A DNA stretch of 28,889 bases from SIG78 sp045585955. Its GTDB lineage: Bacteria > Verrucomicrobiota > Lentisphaeria > Victivallales > Victivallaceae. Location: assembly GCA_045585955.1 (NCBI GenBank), contig JAZMZK010000128.1, forward strand, positions 1 to 28,889. The letters are read 5' to 3'. Below are positions 7,485-14,680 of this stretch, piece after piece. Within the stretch, counting starts at the first letter, position 1; every line of letters begins with the position of its first letter. The position numbers and the translations under genes were made by a program. The notes beneath the pieces are model-generated. The model had not been told where the DNA came from, did no database searches, and saw nothing but the letters and a program-made list of their open reading frames with translations.

Positions 7485-8066
7485 TTACTTTTTGGCTTTA
7501 TCTTCGGCGGCGGCGTTTTTATTGAGCTTGGCTTTCAGATTTTTGTCTGTAAGTTTTTTAGCAAGAAAACGCACCACGCCCCGGCAGGTTTTGGGTGTGT
7601 TTGCCGGCAGCTGGATGCGCTCTACATGCCCATCGGCAAAAAGCACCACTATTGAACTCATACTGGGTGGCAGCAGCCACGGTTTTTCAAAAGCAAGCGG
7701 CGTAGCGGCGGCATTACGCAAAGCATTTATTCTCCCCAGATTCCCCACATAGGCAAAAGAGCTGTTAGCCGGTTTGATTTCATTGCCGGAAGCAGGCTTA
7801 CTCTTTTTATCGAAGGCGGCAACAAAAATCCGCCCTCCCCCCACATAGCTTGCCAATGCTGAAAAATCCGCCGGCAGCATATCATCGTTGGCAGCTATAT
7901 ACATATTGATCCCGGTAAAGATCTGCCGCAGATTGTTTATGGAATCCTGCTGACCGCCCCGGTTTTTAGCAGCGATCAACGCATTAGTAGGAACATTCAA
8001 ACCGGGAAATGCCGCAGCCGCAAAGCAGGACAACACCGCCAGCACCAGCAAAGAGAACTTCTTCAT
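7485..8066 (-). CDS. Sec-exported protein with pseudopilin-like globular domain
   Basis: A 193-aa protein. The N terminus is an ordinary cleavable Sec signal (MKKFSLLVLAVLSCFAAAAFPG), not a prepilin leader. The body nevertheless matches the pseudopilin family. NNLRQIFTGINMYIAANDDMLP aligns with NSLRQIGLYALMYAGDHEDYFP of the protein at 3681-4364, and VVLFADGHVERI aligns with its VLMADGHVEAV. Between them SFAYVGN and TPLAFEKPW are also typical of this group. The C-terminal 25 residues are Lys/Ala-rich. Start: AAAGGTG lies just before the ATG at 8066 and a promoter lies at 8107-8135; the upstream ATG at 8171 falls inside the serpin gene. It is downstream of the serpin gene on the same strand. 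Function unknown; a soluble pseudopilin-domain protein is the best description. Confidence 0.78.
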   Translation of the reverse strand: MKKFSLLVLAVLSCFAAAAFPGLNVPTNALIAAKNRGGQQDSINNLRQIFTGINMYIAANDDMLPADFSALASYVGGGRIFVAAFDKKSKPASGNEIKPANSSFAYVGNLGRINALRNAAATPLAFEKPWLLPPSMSSIVVLFADGHVERIQLPANTPKTCRGVVRFLAKKLTDKNLKAKLNKNAAAEDKAKK

Positions 8067-8106
8067 AGCAACACCTTTCTGTAAAATTGTTTGATAGAAG
8101 CAGTTT

Positions 8107-8135
8107 AATATATGTTTGATTGCAACAAAATACAA
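8107..8135 (-). promoter_or_regulatory. Predicted promoter of the 193-aa pseudopilin-domain gene
   Basis: Minus strand: -35-like TTGTAT (8130-8135), 17-bp spacer, -10 TATATT (8107-8112), about 40 nt before the ATG. It suggests transcription separate from the serpin operon. Confidence 0.5.
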
Positions 8136-8142
8136 ATATTTT

Positions 8143-9318
8143 TCAACGGGGTTCCACCACAATTCCGGCAAGGATCATCGCCCGGGTGGTTGAGTCGAAC
8201 AAAACCAGCACAAAGGGGTGGTCGGCGTAAAAACAGTTATATTTGATTTTCTGCGGCAAAGCTCCGGCGGCTTTGACCATTGCGTAAGTAACTGCCGCAA
8301 CTTCGGAACCGTTTTCATCCAGTTTGAGCTTGACCAGCTGTTTGGCTTTATCCACATAAAGCAGCTGTTTAGCGGCTATATTGCTCAAATCGCCATTTTG
8401 CGGATGAAAGAGATTGGTTACATTCAGCTTGCCGAAAAGCTCTTTCAAGTCAGTTTCTGTCGATAAATTCAACTTGGGCAGCTTGATTCTGGTTTTATTT
8501 TGACTGGAACTCTTCTTTTCAATATATTTTATACCCTGCTTTTCCAGAAGGTTGACCGCTGCATCCACTTTATCCAGCGTATTTACCGTAGTCAACACCA
8601 GCATTTTATAGCGGCTTTCGGCATAATCAAGGATCACACCATGGACTTTGCCGTCGTTGTAGTAGGGTAAATAACGGCTGTCGTTCATCATGTCAACTTT
8701 TATATGGCTCAACTTCTCAAATCCGTCCGACGGTATAGTGAACCGTTCTTTCCGGGTCATATAAGACTTAAATGTATTCTGCCAGCGATCTTTGAAATGC
8801 AATACATTAAAGAGTATCATTGCCGGGTCGCCAGTCAAATCTTCGGGCTTGAAAACCTTTTCAAACATGTTGGAACTTTCACGCTTGATTATGGCATTGA
8901 GCAAGTTTGCACATTCAGTTTGCCGGGTGAAGTCTGCCGGATAGAGTTTGCTGCCGTAAAGCTGACTGCTGCGGTCGATAAAGCTCTTTTCCAGAGTATA
9001 TTTTTTATTGAAAAATATGCCGTTGAAGCTGTTGAACTTTTTGCTTGCCTGCAACGAAACTCTTGCCTTTTGCAGTTCAATAGCTGTCTGGTCGTTCAAG
9101 TTCAGGATTTTATCCAATTCAGCGGAACTCTTCCCGCCCCTGCTCAACGCCAGCATACCGAAACACTGCTGTATTCCCCACGGGGAAATCAGCACATTTT
9201 CTTTGGGTTTGCACCGGTGCGCAGCGGCAAACACCTTGAGCATGGCGGATTCCGGAACTTGAGCAAGCAAGCTCCAAACCGACAACAGCAGAGCAAATAT
9301 TCCGGCAGACTTTTTCAT
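8143..9318 (-). CDS. Secreted serpin (serine/cysteine protease inhibitor family I4)
   Basis: A 391-aa protein with a Sec signal peptide (MKKSAGIFALLLSVWSLLAQ). The order of serpin elements is complete: N-terminal NVLISPWGIQQCFGMLALSRGGKSSAEL; central FNVLHFKDRWQNTF (counterpart of the N-A-x-x-F-K-G-x-W segment); the hinge DENGSEVAAVTYAM; and the C-terminal signature FYADHPFVLVL followed by ILAGIVVEPR. Counting from the hinge Gly (P15), P8 is Thr as in inhibitory serpins, and P1 falls in a Lys-Ala-Ala-Gly stretch, suggesting an elastase-like target. P12 and P9 are Val instead of Ala, so inhibition may be slow, and loop length makes the P1 call uncertain. The ATG is one base after the tgt stop codon, so translation is probably coupled. 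Likely role: protecting the cell surface from host or competitor proteases (inference). Confidence 0.92.
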   Translation of the reverse strand: MKKSAGIFALLLSVWSLLAQVPESAMLKVFAAAHRCKPKENVLISPWGIQQCFGMLALSRGGKSSAELDKILNLNDQTAIELQKARVSLQASKKFNSFNGIFFNKKYTLEKSFIDRSSQLYGSKLYPADFTRQTECANLLNAIIKRESSNMFEKVFKPEDLTGDPAMILFNVLHFKDRWQNTFKSYMTRKERFTIPSDGFEKLSHIKVDMMNDSRYLPYYNDGKVHGVILDYAESRYKMLVLTTVNTLDKVDAAVNLLEKQGIKYIEKKSSSQNKTRIKLPKLNLSTETDLKELFGKLNVTNLFHPQNGDLSNIAAKQLLYVDKAKQLVKLKLDENGSEVAAVTYAMVKAAGALPQKIKYNCFYADHPFVLVLFDSTTRAMILAGIVVEPR

Positions 9319-9319
9319 A

Positions 9320-10411
9320 TCAGGCAAATTCCTTACGCAACTCTTCGTATGTATCAGTTTCAATGGCAGTACGGATCCGTTTGATGAGCCGCATGAAGTA
9401 GGCTATATTGTGGATCGTTACCAACTGCATACCCAGTATTTCGCCTACATTCATCAAATGGCGGATATAGGCTTTGGTGAAGTTCTTGCAGCAGTAGCAG
9501 TCGCAGCCTTCTTCCAGCGGCGTAAAATCTTTGGCGTAACGCCCCGCTTTGACCGGGATGGTTTGCCCGTTGCCCACAAAAGCACTGCCGTGCCGGGCAA
9601 GACGGGTAGGCATTACGCAGTCAAACATATCTATCCCCCGGGCAACACCTTCCACGATCTGCTTGGGAGTGCCGACACCCATAAGGTAGTGGGGTTTGTT
9701 TTCCGGCAGTTCCGGAACTGTCCAATCCAGACACTCGAACATCATCTCTTCGGGTTCACCTACGGAAAGCCCGCCGATGCTGTAACCGTCAAAATCGATG
9801 GCACCCAGCGTGCGTGCCGATTCGATACGCAAATCTTTGTAAACCGAGCCTTGCACGATACCGAACCGCAGCTGACCGGGATTCAGGGGCTGTTCAAAGC
9901 TCATTTTCTCCCAGCGGTGCGTGATGGCAAGGGATTTTTCCGCCTGTTCATAGGTACAGGGGAACGGGGTACACTCGTCAAACGCCATAACTATATCGCT
10001 GTTGAGAGTACGCTGTATTTGCATGGACTCCACCGGCCCCAGAAAAAACCTCGTTCCGTCGATATGGGAAGCGAACCTTACGCCATCTTTTTCGATTTTC
10101 CGCAATCCCGCCAGACTGAACACCTGAAACCCGCCGGAGTCGGTCAATATGGGTTTGTGCCAGTTGGCAAATTCGTGCAAGCCGCCTGCCATGCGGATGA
10201 TTTCCATGCCCGGCCGCAAAAAGAGGTGATAGGTGTTGCCCAGAATGATTTCCGCACCCAGCTCTTCCAAACCACGGGGAGTCATGGCTTTAACAGTGCC
10301 CCGGGTGCCTACGGGCATAAATATCGGAGTTTCCACAACGCCGTGAGCGGTAACTAATGTACCACGCCGGGCACGGCAGGTGGAAGATTTGGCTTTTATG
10401 GTAAAAGACAT
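9320..10411 (-). CDS. tgt: tRNA-guanine(34) transglycosylase (queuine/preQ1 tRNA-ribosyltransferase)
   Basis: A 363-aa cytoplasmic enzyme that exchanges G34 for preQ1 in GUN-anticodon tRNAs. Visible hallmarks: DSGGFQVFSL with catalytic Asp91; GIVQGSVYKDLR in substrate recognition; GGLSVGEP; nucleophile Asp264 in DMFDCVMPTR; and the zinc site Cys303-x-Cys305-x-x-Cys308 with His334. These positions are practically the same as in the E. coli enzyme, and the length is close to the usual 370-380 aa. GGAG precedes the ATG. It lies 20 bp after the DJ-1/PfpI gene and one base before the serpin gene. No other queuosine gene (queA, queG, yajC) is next to it. Confidence 0.97.
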   Translation of the reverse strand: MSFTIKAKSSTCRARRGTLVTAHGVVETPIFMPVGTRGTVKAMTPRGLEELGAEIILGNTYHLFLRPGMEIIRMAGGLHEFANWHKPILTDSGGFQVFSLAGLRKIEKDGVRFASHIDGTRFFLGPVESMQIQRTLNSDIVMAFDECTPFPCTYEQAEKSLAITHRWEKMSFEQPLNPGQLRFGIVQGSVYKDLRIESARTLGAIDFDGYSIGGLSVGEPEEMMFECLDWTVPELPENKPHYLMGVGTPKQIVEGVARGIDMFDCVMPTRLARHGSAFVGNGQTIPVKAGRYAKDFTPLEEGCDCYCCKNFTKAYIRHLMNVGEILGMQLVTIHNIAYFMRLIKRIRTAIETDTYEELRKEFA

Positions 10412-10431
10412 ATTATGTATTTCTCCACAAA

Positions 10432-10989
10432 TTACTTTACAAACATGCCGTCAAGCACATTTTTGATGGTTTCCTGCGATACATCCAATGCTCCGGCAAC
10501 AGCGGCAGCAAAATACGCAGTTGCTCCGGGGCCTTTGCCGGTAATGACTTTGCCGTCGGCAACAAACATATCACTTTCGGGCCGTTTGTTATCCCGCAAA
10601 TACTTATAAAGATCTTCCGCCGGATACATGGTGAATTTGCGGTTTTCCAAAAGTCCGGCTTTATCCAGCACCATTGGTGCGGCACAAATGGCGGCGGTAA
10701 CTTTGTTTTCGGCAGCAAATTCGTGGAGGATGTCGATCACCCGGTCATCGTTGTACAAATTGAGCGAACCGGGCAGTCCGCCGGGCAGCACCACAGCATC
10801 GAACTCATTCTTATCGACTTTATCAAAAACTGCATCGGCTGTTACAGTAATATTGTGGCTGCCGGAAACGGTTTCTTTTTTCATCGCCGCCAGTACCACT
10901 TCCACGCCCATACGGCGGAGAATGTCGGCAGTGCCCAATGCTTCGATCTCTTCAAAACCTTCAGCCAACAGTATCAGAACCTTTTTCAT
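10432..10989 (-). CDS. DJ-1/PfpI (ThiJ/YajL) family protein
   Basis: A 185-aa single-domain protein of the class I glutamine amidotransferase-like superfamily. LLAEGFEEIEAL carries the conserved acidic residue (Glu16, counterpart of DJ-1 Glu18), VVLPGG forms the loop, and the nucleophile elbow AAICAAPMVL places the reactive cysteine at Cys102. The C-terminal region GKGPGATAYFAAAVAGAL is typical. Proteins of this family have been described as glyoxalase III/deglycase-type enzymes or oxidative-stress chaperones; the sequence does not decide between these. AAGGG lies about 10 nt before the ATG. It is the first gene of the minus-strand run leading into tgt and the serpin. Confidence 0.9.
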   Translation of the reverse strand: MKKVLILLAEGFEEIEALGTADILRRMGVEVVLAAMKKETVSGSHNITVTADAVFDKVDKNEFDAVVLPGGLPGSLNLYNDDRVIDILHEFAAENKVTAAICAAPMVLDKAGLLENRKFTMYPAEDLYKYLRDNKRPESDMFVADGKVITGKGPGATAYFAAAVAGALDVSQETIKNVLDGMFVK

Positions 10990-11007
10990 AAAAATCGACC
11001 CTTGTAT

Positions 11008-11035
11008 TTGTTATTTTTTATTTTACAATTATATT
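11008..11035 (+). promoter_or_regulatory. Predicted promoter of the Xer recombinase gene
   Basis: -35-like TTGTTA (11008-11013), 16-bp spacer, -10 TATATT (11030-11035), about 40 nt before the ATG at 11082. A second TATATT box on the minus strand (11052-11057, with TTGTGC at 11076-11081, 18-bp spacer) could serve the DJ-1 gene, in which case the two transcripts would overlap. Confidence 0.42.
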
Positions 11036-11081
11036 ACATGTCACATGCCTTAATATAACCCGCTTGAGGAGTTTTGCACAA

Positions 11082-11987
11082 ATGATTAGAAGGAATTTGG
11101 ATTTTTTTGAAACTTTTTTGACTCTGGAGCGGGGTCTGGGAGTCAATACCGTACAAGCCTACCTGACCGATTTGCGGGGATTTGCCGATTTTTGCGAAAA
11201 TAACGGCGTAACCAATGCCAACAGTATAAACCGGGAAGTGATATTGGATTTTCTCGGCGACCGGCAGGATAATCACTTTGAAGTATCAACGACGCTGGCC
11301 CGGAAACTGATTTCCATAAAACTCTTCTGCCGCTTTCTCCAGCAGGAGGGAGTTATAGAGAGCGACCCCACGGAGATCATGAGTTCCCCCCGATTGTGGA
11401 GCTATCTGCCGGGATTTTTGAGTACGGAAGAAGTAGACGCTTTGCTGACAGCATTCCCGGCTCAAAGCAAAGAGCCATTGCCCCAGCGCAACCGGGCAAT
11501 ACTGGAACTGATTTACGCCTCCGGTCTGCGGGTTTCGGAGGCGGCACATTTGAAAGTATCGGATGTAAACTTTGAGGACGCCACTTTAAGGATCACCGGC
11601 AAAGGCAGTAAAGTAAGGATCGTGCCGGTGGGTAAAACCGCCTTGCAGATATTGAAGTTTTATATAACCAAATCCCGACCGGAACTGTTGGATGCCAACC
11701 GGCCCAATACTGCTGAACTTTTTCTTTCAGTCCGGGGCAAACCGCTGAACCGGGAATGGATATGGGCGATCGTAAAAGAAGCAGCAGCCATTGCCGGGAT
11801 CGACCGGGATATTTACCCCCACATGCTGCGGCACAGCTTTGCCAGCCATTTATTGGCAAACGGAGCCGACTTGCGGGTGATCCAGGAGATGCTGGGGCAC
11901 TCGGACTTGCGGACAACGGAAATCTATACCCATGTGGAAAACGAGCGATTGGCACAAATCCACAAACAATTCCACCCCAGAGCATAG
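11082..11987 (+). CDS. Site-specific tyrosine recombinase, XerC/XerD family
   Basis: A 301-aa recombinase with an N-terminal SAM-like DNA-binding domain (about 1-105) and a catalytic domain carrying the full catalytic set: Arg150 (ASGLRVSEA), Lys174 (GKGSK), His247 and Arg250 (HMLRHSFASHLL), His273 (LGHSDLRTTEIYTHV) and nucleophile Tyr282. Size and spacing are those of housekeeping XerC/XerD, which resolve chromosome dimers at dif. The ATG at 11082 has AGGAG 10 nt upstream; a TTG at 11064 overlaps that site and is less likely. No phage or integron genes adjoin it. Which of the two Xer paralogues this is cannot be decided here. Confidence 0.94.
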   Translation: MIRRNLDFFETFLTLERGLGVNTVQAYLTDLRGFADFCENNGVTNANSINREVILDFLGDRQDNHFEVSTTLARKLISIKLFCRFLQQEGVIESDPTEIMSSPRLWSYLPGFLSTEEVDALLTAFPAQSKEPLPQRNRAILELIYASGLRVSEAAHLKVSDVNFEDATLRITGKGSKVRIVPVGKTALQILKFYITKSRPELLDANRPNTAELFLSVRGKPLNREWIWAIVKEAAAIAGIDRDIYPHMLRHSFASHLLANGADLRVIQEMLGHSDLRTTEIYTHVENERLAQIHKQFHPRA

Positions 11988-12011
11988 CAAACAGCTGCCG
12001 CAGAGTTATAT

Positions 12012-12025
12012 AATATTGAATTATC
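12012..12025 (+). repeat. 14-bp direct repeat, left copy
   Basis: aatattgaattatc; an identical copy is at 12346-12359. The pair brackets the winged-helix fragment. Confidence 0.6.
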
Positions 12026-12075
12026 GTGATTCTTAAAAGTTTGTTAATGATTGGAATTATCAGCTCTCTGCGATT

Positions 12076-12135
12076 GTGGAGAAAACTGTGGAGAAAACTG
12101 TGGAGAAAACTGTGGAGAAAACTGTGGAGAAAATT
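12076..12135 (+). repeat. 12-bp tandem repeat (4 perfect copies plus 1 near-perfect)
   Basis: The unit gtggagaaaact repeats head-to-tail from 12076 to 12123, and a fifth copy with one mismatch runs to 12135. It keeps the reading frame, encoding Val-Glu-Lys-Thr repeats at the N terminus of the 77-aa frame. Confidence 0.9.
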
Positions 12136-12309
12136 TTAGCTGCTATTGCTGAAAATCCAAAAGTATCTCAAAAACAGTTAAGCGAACTTCTTGGAGTTTC
12201 CCGTCGGGGTATTGAATGGAATATGAAGAAACTTCAAAACAAAGGCATTATTAAGCGTATTGGGCCGGACAAAGGTGGAGAGTGGGTTATTTTATCAGCA
12301 ACAGAGTAA
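12076..12309 (+). CDS. 77-aa winged helix-turn-helix protein, probable C-terminal remnant of an AlbA_2/COG2865-type regulator
   Basis: The frame encodes four VEKT repeats, then ILAAIAENPKVSQKQLSELLGVSRRGIEWNMKKLQNKGIIKRIGPDKGGEW, a winged-helix domain. The same arrangement (VEKT repeats followed by this type of winged helix ending in GSDKGGYW-like residues) is characteristic of the C terminus of large AlbA_2-domain ATP-binding regulators. The N-terminal catalytic part is absent: an in-frame stop lies at 12034-12036, and only GTG codons are available as starts, without a Shine-Dalgarno. It is more likely a decayed fragment than a functional gene. Codons are more AT-rich than in neighbouring genes, suggesting foreign origin. 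The surrounding stretch 11988-12472 holds nothing else coding. Confidence 0.55.
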   Translation: MEKTVEKTVEKTVEKTVEKILAAIAENPKVSQKQLSELLGVSRRGIEWNMKKLQNKGIIKRIGPDKGGEWVILSATE

Positions 12310-12345
12310 TTATCGCACCTGCTGGAATTTTTTTTATAATCAAAC

Positions 12346-12359
12346 AATATTGAATTATC
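12346..12359 (+). repeat. 14-bp direct repeat, right copy
   Basis: Identical to 12012-12025. The distance between the two copies is about 320 bp and contains only the winged-helix fragment. Confidence 0.6.
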
Positions 12360-12390
12360 TGCTAAATTATTCTGCAACTCTCAAAAATAT

Positions 12391-12419
12391 TTGACGATGT
12401 GCAATGTTTGTGTTATATT
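12391..12419 (+). promoter_or_regulatory. Predicted sigma-70-type promoter of the glutamine synthetase gene
   Basis: -35 TTGACG (12391-12396), 17-bp spacer, -10 TATATT (12414-12419), about 47 nt before the ATG at 12473. This is one of the two best promoter matches in the window. Confidence 0.7.
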
Positions 12420-12472
12420 ATATATTAAGTGTATAGAAATATTGTATATTGCAAGAAAGGTCATTGCATATT

Positions 12473-14608
12473 ATGAGCAAAAGCAATTTCCGCAGCGGTG
12501 CTATTGATTCAGTTGCCAAACTCCATTCTCCGGTGGGAGTGGCGGCTTCTCCCGTTGATATGAAATACTTCGGCGAAGATGTTTTCGGTGCCGAAGCCAT
12601 GCGTAAGTATTTATCCGAAGCTGTGGCGGCAAAACTCCTTGCCACAGTCAATGAAGGTGCTGCCCTCGATCCGGCCATCGCCGCCGATGTGGCACATGCC
12701 ATGAAACACTGGGCGATGGATCGGGGGGCAACCCACTTTACTCACTGGTTCCTGCCTTTGAACGGCTCCACTGCCGAAAAGCACGACTCTTTTCTGGAAA
12801 TCGAAAAAGGGCAGGCAATCATGTCCTTTTCCGGTAAAAACCTCATTATGAGCGAACCGGATGCCTCCAGCTTTCCCTCCGGCGGATTACGCAGTACCTT
12901 TGAAGCCCGCGGTTATACCGCCTGGGACCCCACCAGTCCGGCTTTCATCAAACGCCACAGCAACGGTGCAACGCTCTGTATTCCTACGGCGTTTTGCAGC
13001 TACACTGGAGAAACGCTGGATAAAAAGACTCCGCTTTTGCGTTCCAATCAGGCATTGAGCAAGGCGGTCAAGCGTTTGATGAAGTGTTTTGGTTTGCAGG
13101 ATGAATATGTGGATATAACTCTGGGTGCCGAACAGGAATACTTCCTGATTGACAAGCACTTTTATCTGCACCGCCCCGACCTTCTCCAGACCGGGCGGAC
13201 GCTTTTCGGTGCCCCGCCAGCAAAACATCAGCAGCTGGAAGACCACTATTTTGGTTCCATCAAAAGCCGGGTCTTGAGCTTTATGACCGAAGTTGAACAG
13301 GAACTCTGGAAGCTGGGTATTCCTGCCAAGACCCGCCATAACGAAGGGGCACCTGCACAGTTTGAATTGGCGCCTATCTTTGAGAAAGTCAATCTTGCCG
13401 TTGACCACAACATGCTGGTCATGGAAGTTTTGCGGCAGGTAGCCGACCGCCATTCGCTGGTCTGCCTTTTGCACGAAAAACCCTTTGCCGGGGTCAACGG
13501 TTCAGGTAAACACAATAACTGGAGCGTCAATTACGGCAACCTCAAATTGTTGAAACCGGGCAAAAATCCCGAAGAAAATGCTATCTTTTTGACGGTGCTT
13601 TGCGGCATAATCCAAGCTGTTGACCTGCATAGCGATATATTGCGTGCCACGGTTGCCGGTGCGGGTAACGATCACCGTTTGGGAGCTAACGAAGCACCTC
13701 CGGCAATTATCTCCATCTATGTCGGCGACCAGCTCAACGAAGTTATTGAACAGCTGGAAAAAGGCACTGCCGGTACCGGACGGAAAGTCGGCAAAATGCA
13801 AATCGGCGTGGATACTCTCCCCCAGCTGCCGCTGGATGCCACTGACCGCAACCGTACCAGTCCGTTTGCTTTTACCGGCAACAAGTTTGAGTTCCGTGCC
13901 CCCGGTTCCAGCCAGTGCTGTGCCGGGCCAATGATGATCCTCAACACCATTGTAGCTGATTCGCTGGACAAGATCGCCGCTGAATTGGAAACTTTCGGCA
14001 AAGACGATTTCAATGTAAAATTGCAGAAGCTTTTGCAGAAGATCATCAAGACCCACAAGCGGGTGATCTTTAATGGCGACAATTATACTGCCAGCTGGCG
14101 GAAAGAAGCTGCCAAACGGGGGCTGCCCAATGCGGAAAGCACTCTGGAAGCCTTGGAAGCATTTTCCAACCCGAAAAATGTGGAACTCTTTGCCCGCCAC
14201 GGTGTATTTACCGCTAAAGAAATGGAATCCCGCCACGAGATCTTCGGCGAAGAATACCGCCGCAAGATCTGCATCGAAGGTCAGGTGGCATTGGAGATCG
14301 TGCAGAGTATGATCGTTCCGGCGGTCACCGCCGAATTCAACGAAACGCTCAAGGCACTCAACGCTGCCGACAGTGCAGTTGTCCGCTCCGGCACCAGAGG
14401 CTTGCGCAACACTGCCGAAAAACTGGGCGCTGGCTTGGATAAGCTCGATGATTTGGCAGAACGGTTGACTGCGGCACTCAACGGTGACGGCAGTGATATT
14501 CTGCCGACCTTGTCTGAAATGCGCAATACAGTCGATTCACTGGAATCCATCGTTGCCGACAGCCGCTGGCCGCTGCCCAAATACCGGGAAATGCTCTTCA
14601 TTTACTGA
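12473..14608 (+). CDS. glnN: Glutamine synthetase type III
   Basis: A 711-aa enzyme that makes glutamine from glutamate, ammonia and ATP; type III enzymes are long (about 700-730 aa) and act as large homo-oligomers. Signatures visible: an N-terminal type III region; AEQEYFLID (metal-binding acidic residues); NEGAPAQFELAPIFE; the type III form of the ATP loop, KPFAGVNGSGKHNNWS, from about residue 336; GAGNDHRLGANEAPPAIIS from about 396; and RNRTSPFAFTGNKFEFRAPGSSQ in the substrate region. The C-terminal extension (about 600-711) is helical. The ATG at 12473 is preceded by AAGAAAGG; an upstream TTG at 12449 would overlap that site. It has its own promoter and a downstream hairpin, so it is probably monocistronic. 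No glnB or amt gene adjoins it. Confidence 0.96.
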   Translation: MSKSNFRSGAIDSVAKLHSPVGVAASPVDMKYFGEDVFGAEAMRKYLSEAVAAKLLATVNEGAALDPAIAADVAHAMKHWAMDRGATHFTHWFLPLNGSTAEKHDSFLEIEKGQAIMSFSGKNLIMSEPDASSFPSGGLRSTFEARGYTAWDPTSPAFIKRHSNGATLCIPTAFCSYTGETLDKKTPLLRSNQALSKAVKRLMKCFGLQDEYVDITLGAEQEYFLIDKHFYLHRPDLLQTGRTLFGAPPAKHQQLEDHYFGSIKSRVLSFMTEVEQELWKLGIPAKTRHNEGAPAQFELAPIFEKVNLAVDHNMLVMEVLRQVADRHSLVCLLHEKPFAGVNGSGKHNNWSVNYGNLKLLKPGKNPEENAIFLTVLCGIIQAVDLHSDILRATVAGAGNDHRLGANEAPPAIISIYVGDQLNEVIEQLEKGTAGTGRKVGKMQIGVDTLPQLPLDATDRNRTSPFAFTGNKFEFRAPGSSQCCAGPMMILNTIVADSLDKIAAELETFGKDDFNVKLQKLLQKIIKTHKRVIFNGDNYTASWRKEAAKRGLPNAESTLEALEAFSNPKNVELFARHGVFTAKEMESRHEIFGEEYRRKICIEGQVALEIVQSMIVPAVTAEFNETLKALNAADSAVVRSGTRGLRNTAEKLGAGLDKLDDLAERLTAALNGDGSDILPTLSEMRNTVDSLESIVADSRWPLPKYREMLFIY

Positions 14609-14631
14609 TTGCAAACAAAAAAAACAAGTTA

Positions 14632-14662
14632 AACCCGGCAAGAGTTTTTCTCTTTCCGGGTT
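14632..14662 (+). terminator. Hairpin after the glutamine synthetase gene, possible weak terminator
   Basis: A 13-bp stem with one mismatch (aacccggcaagag against ctctttccgggtt) and a TTTTT loop. The tail (gcttta) is a poor U-tract, so readthrough into the MATE gene is likely. Confidence 0.5.
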
Positions 14663-14680
14663 GCTTTACTGTATGATAAT

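Noticed and set aside
11988..12075. dif site next to the Xer gene
   Set aside because: No 28-bp pair of 11-bp half-sites with a central hexamer can be recognised in the spacer.
11082..12359. Integrated element driven by the tyrosine recombinase
   Set aside because: The recombinase matches housekeeping XerC/D in size and spacing, and no phage, conjugation or cargo genes follow. The nearby direct repeats enclose only 320 bp.
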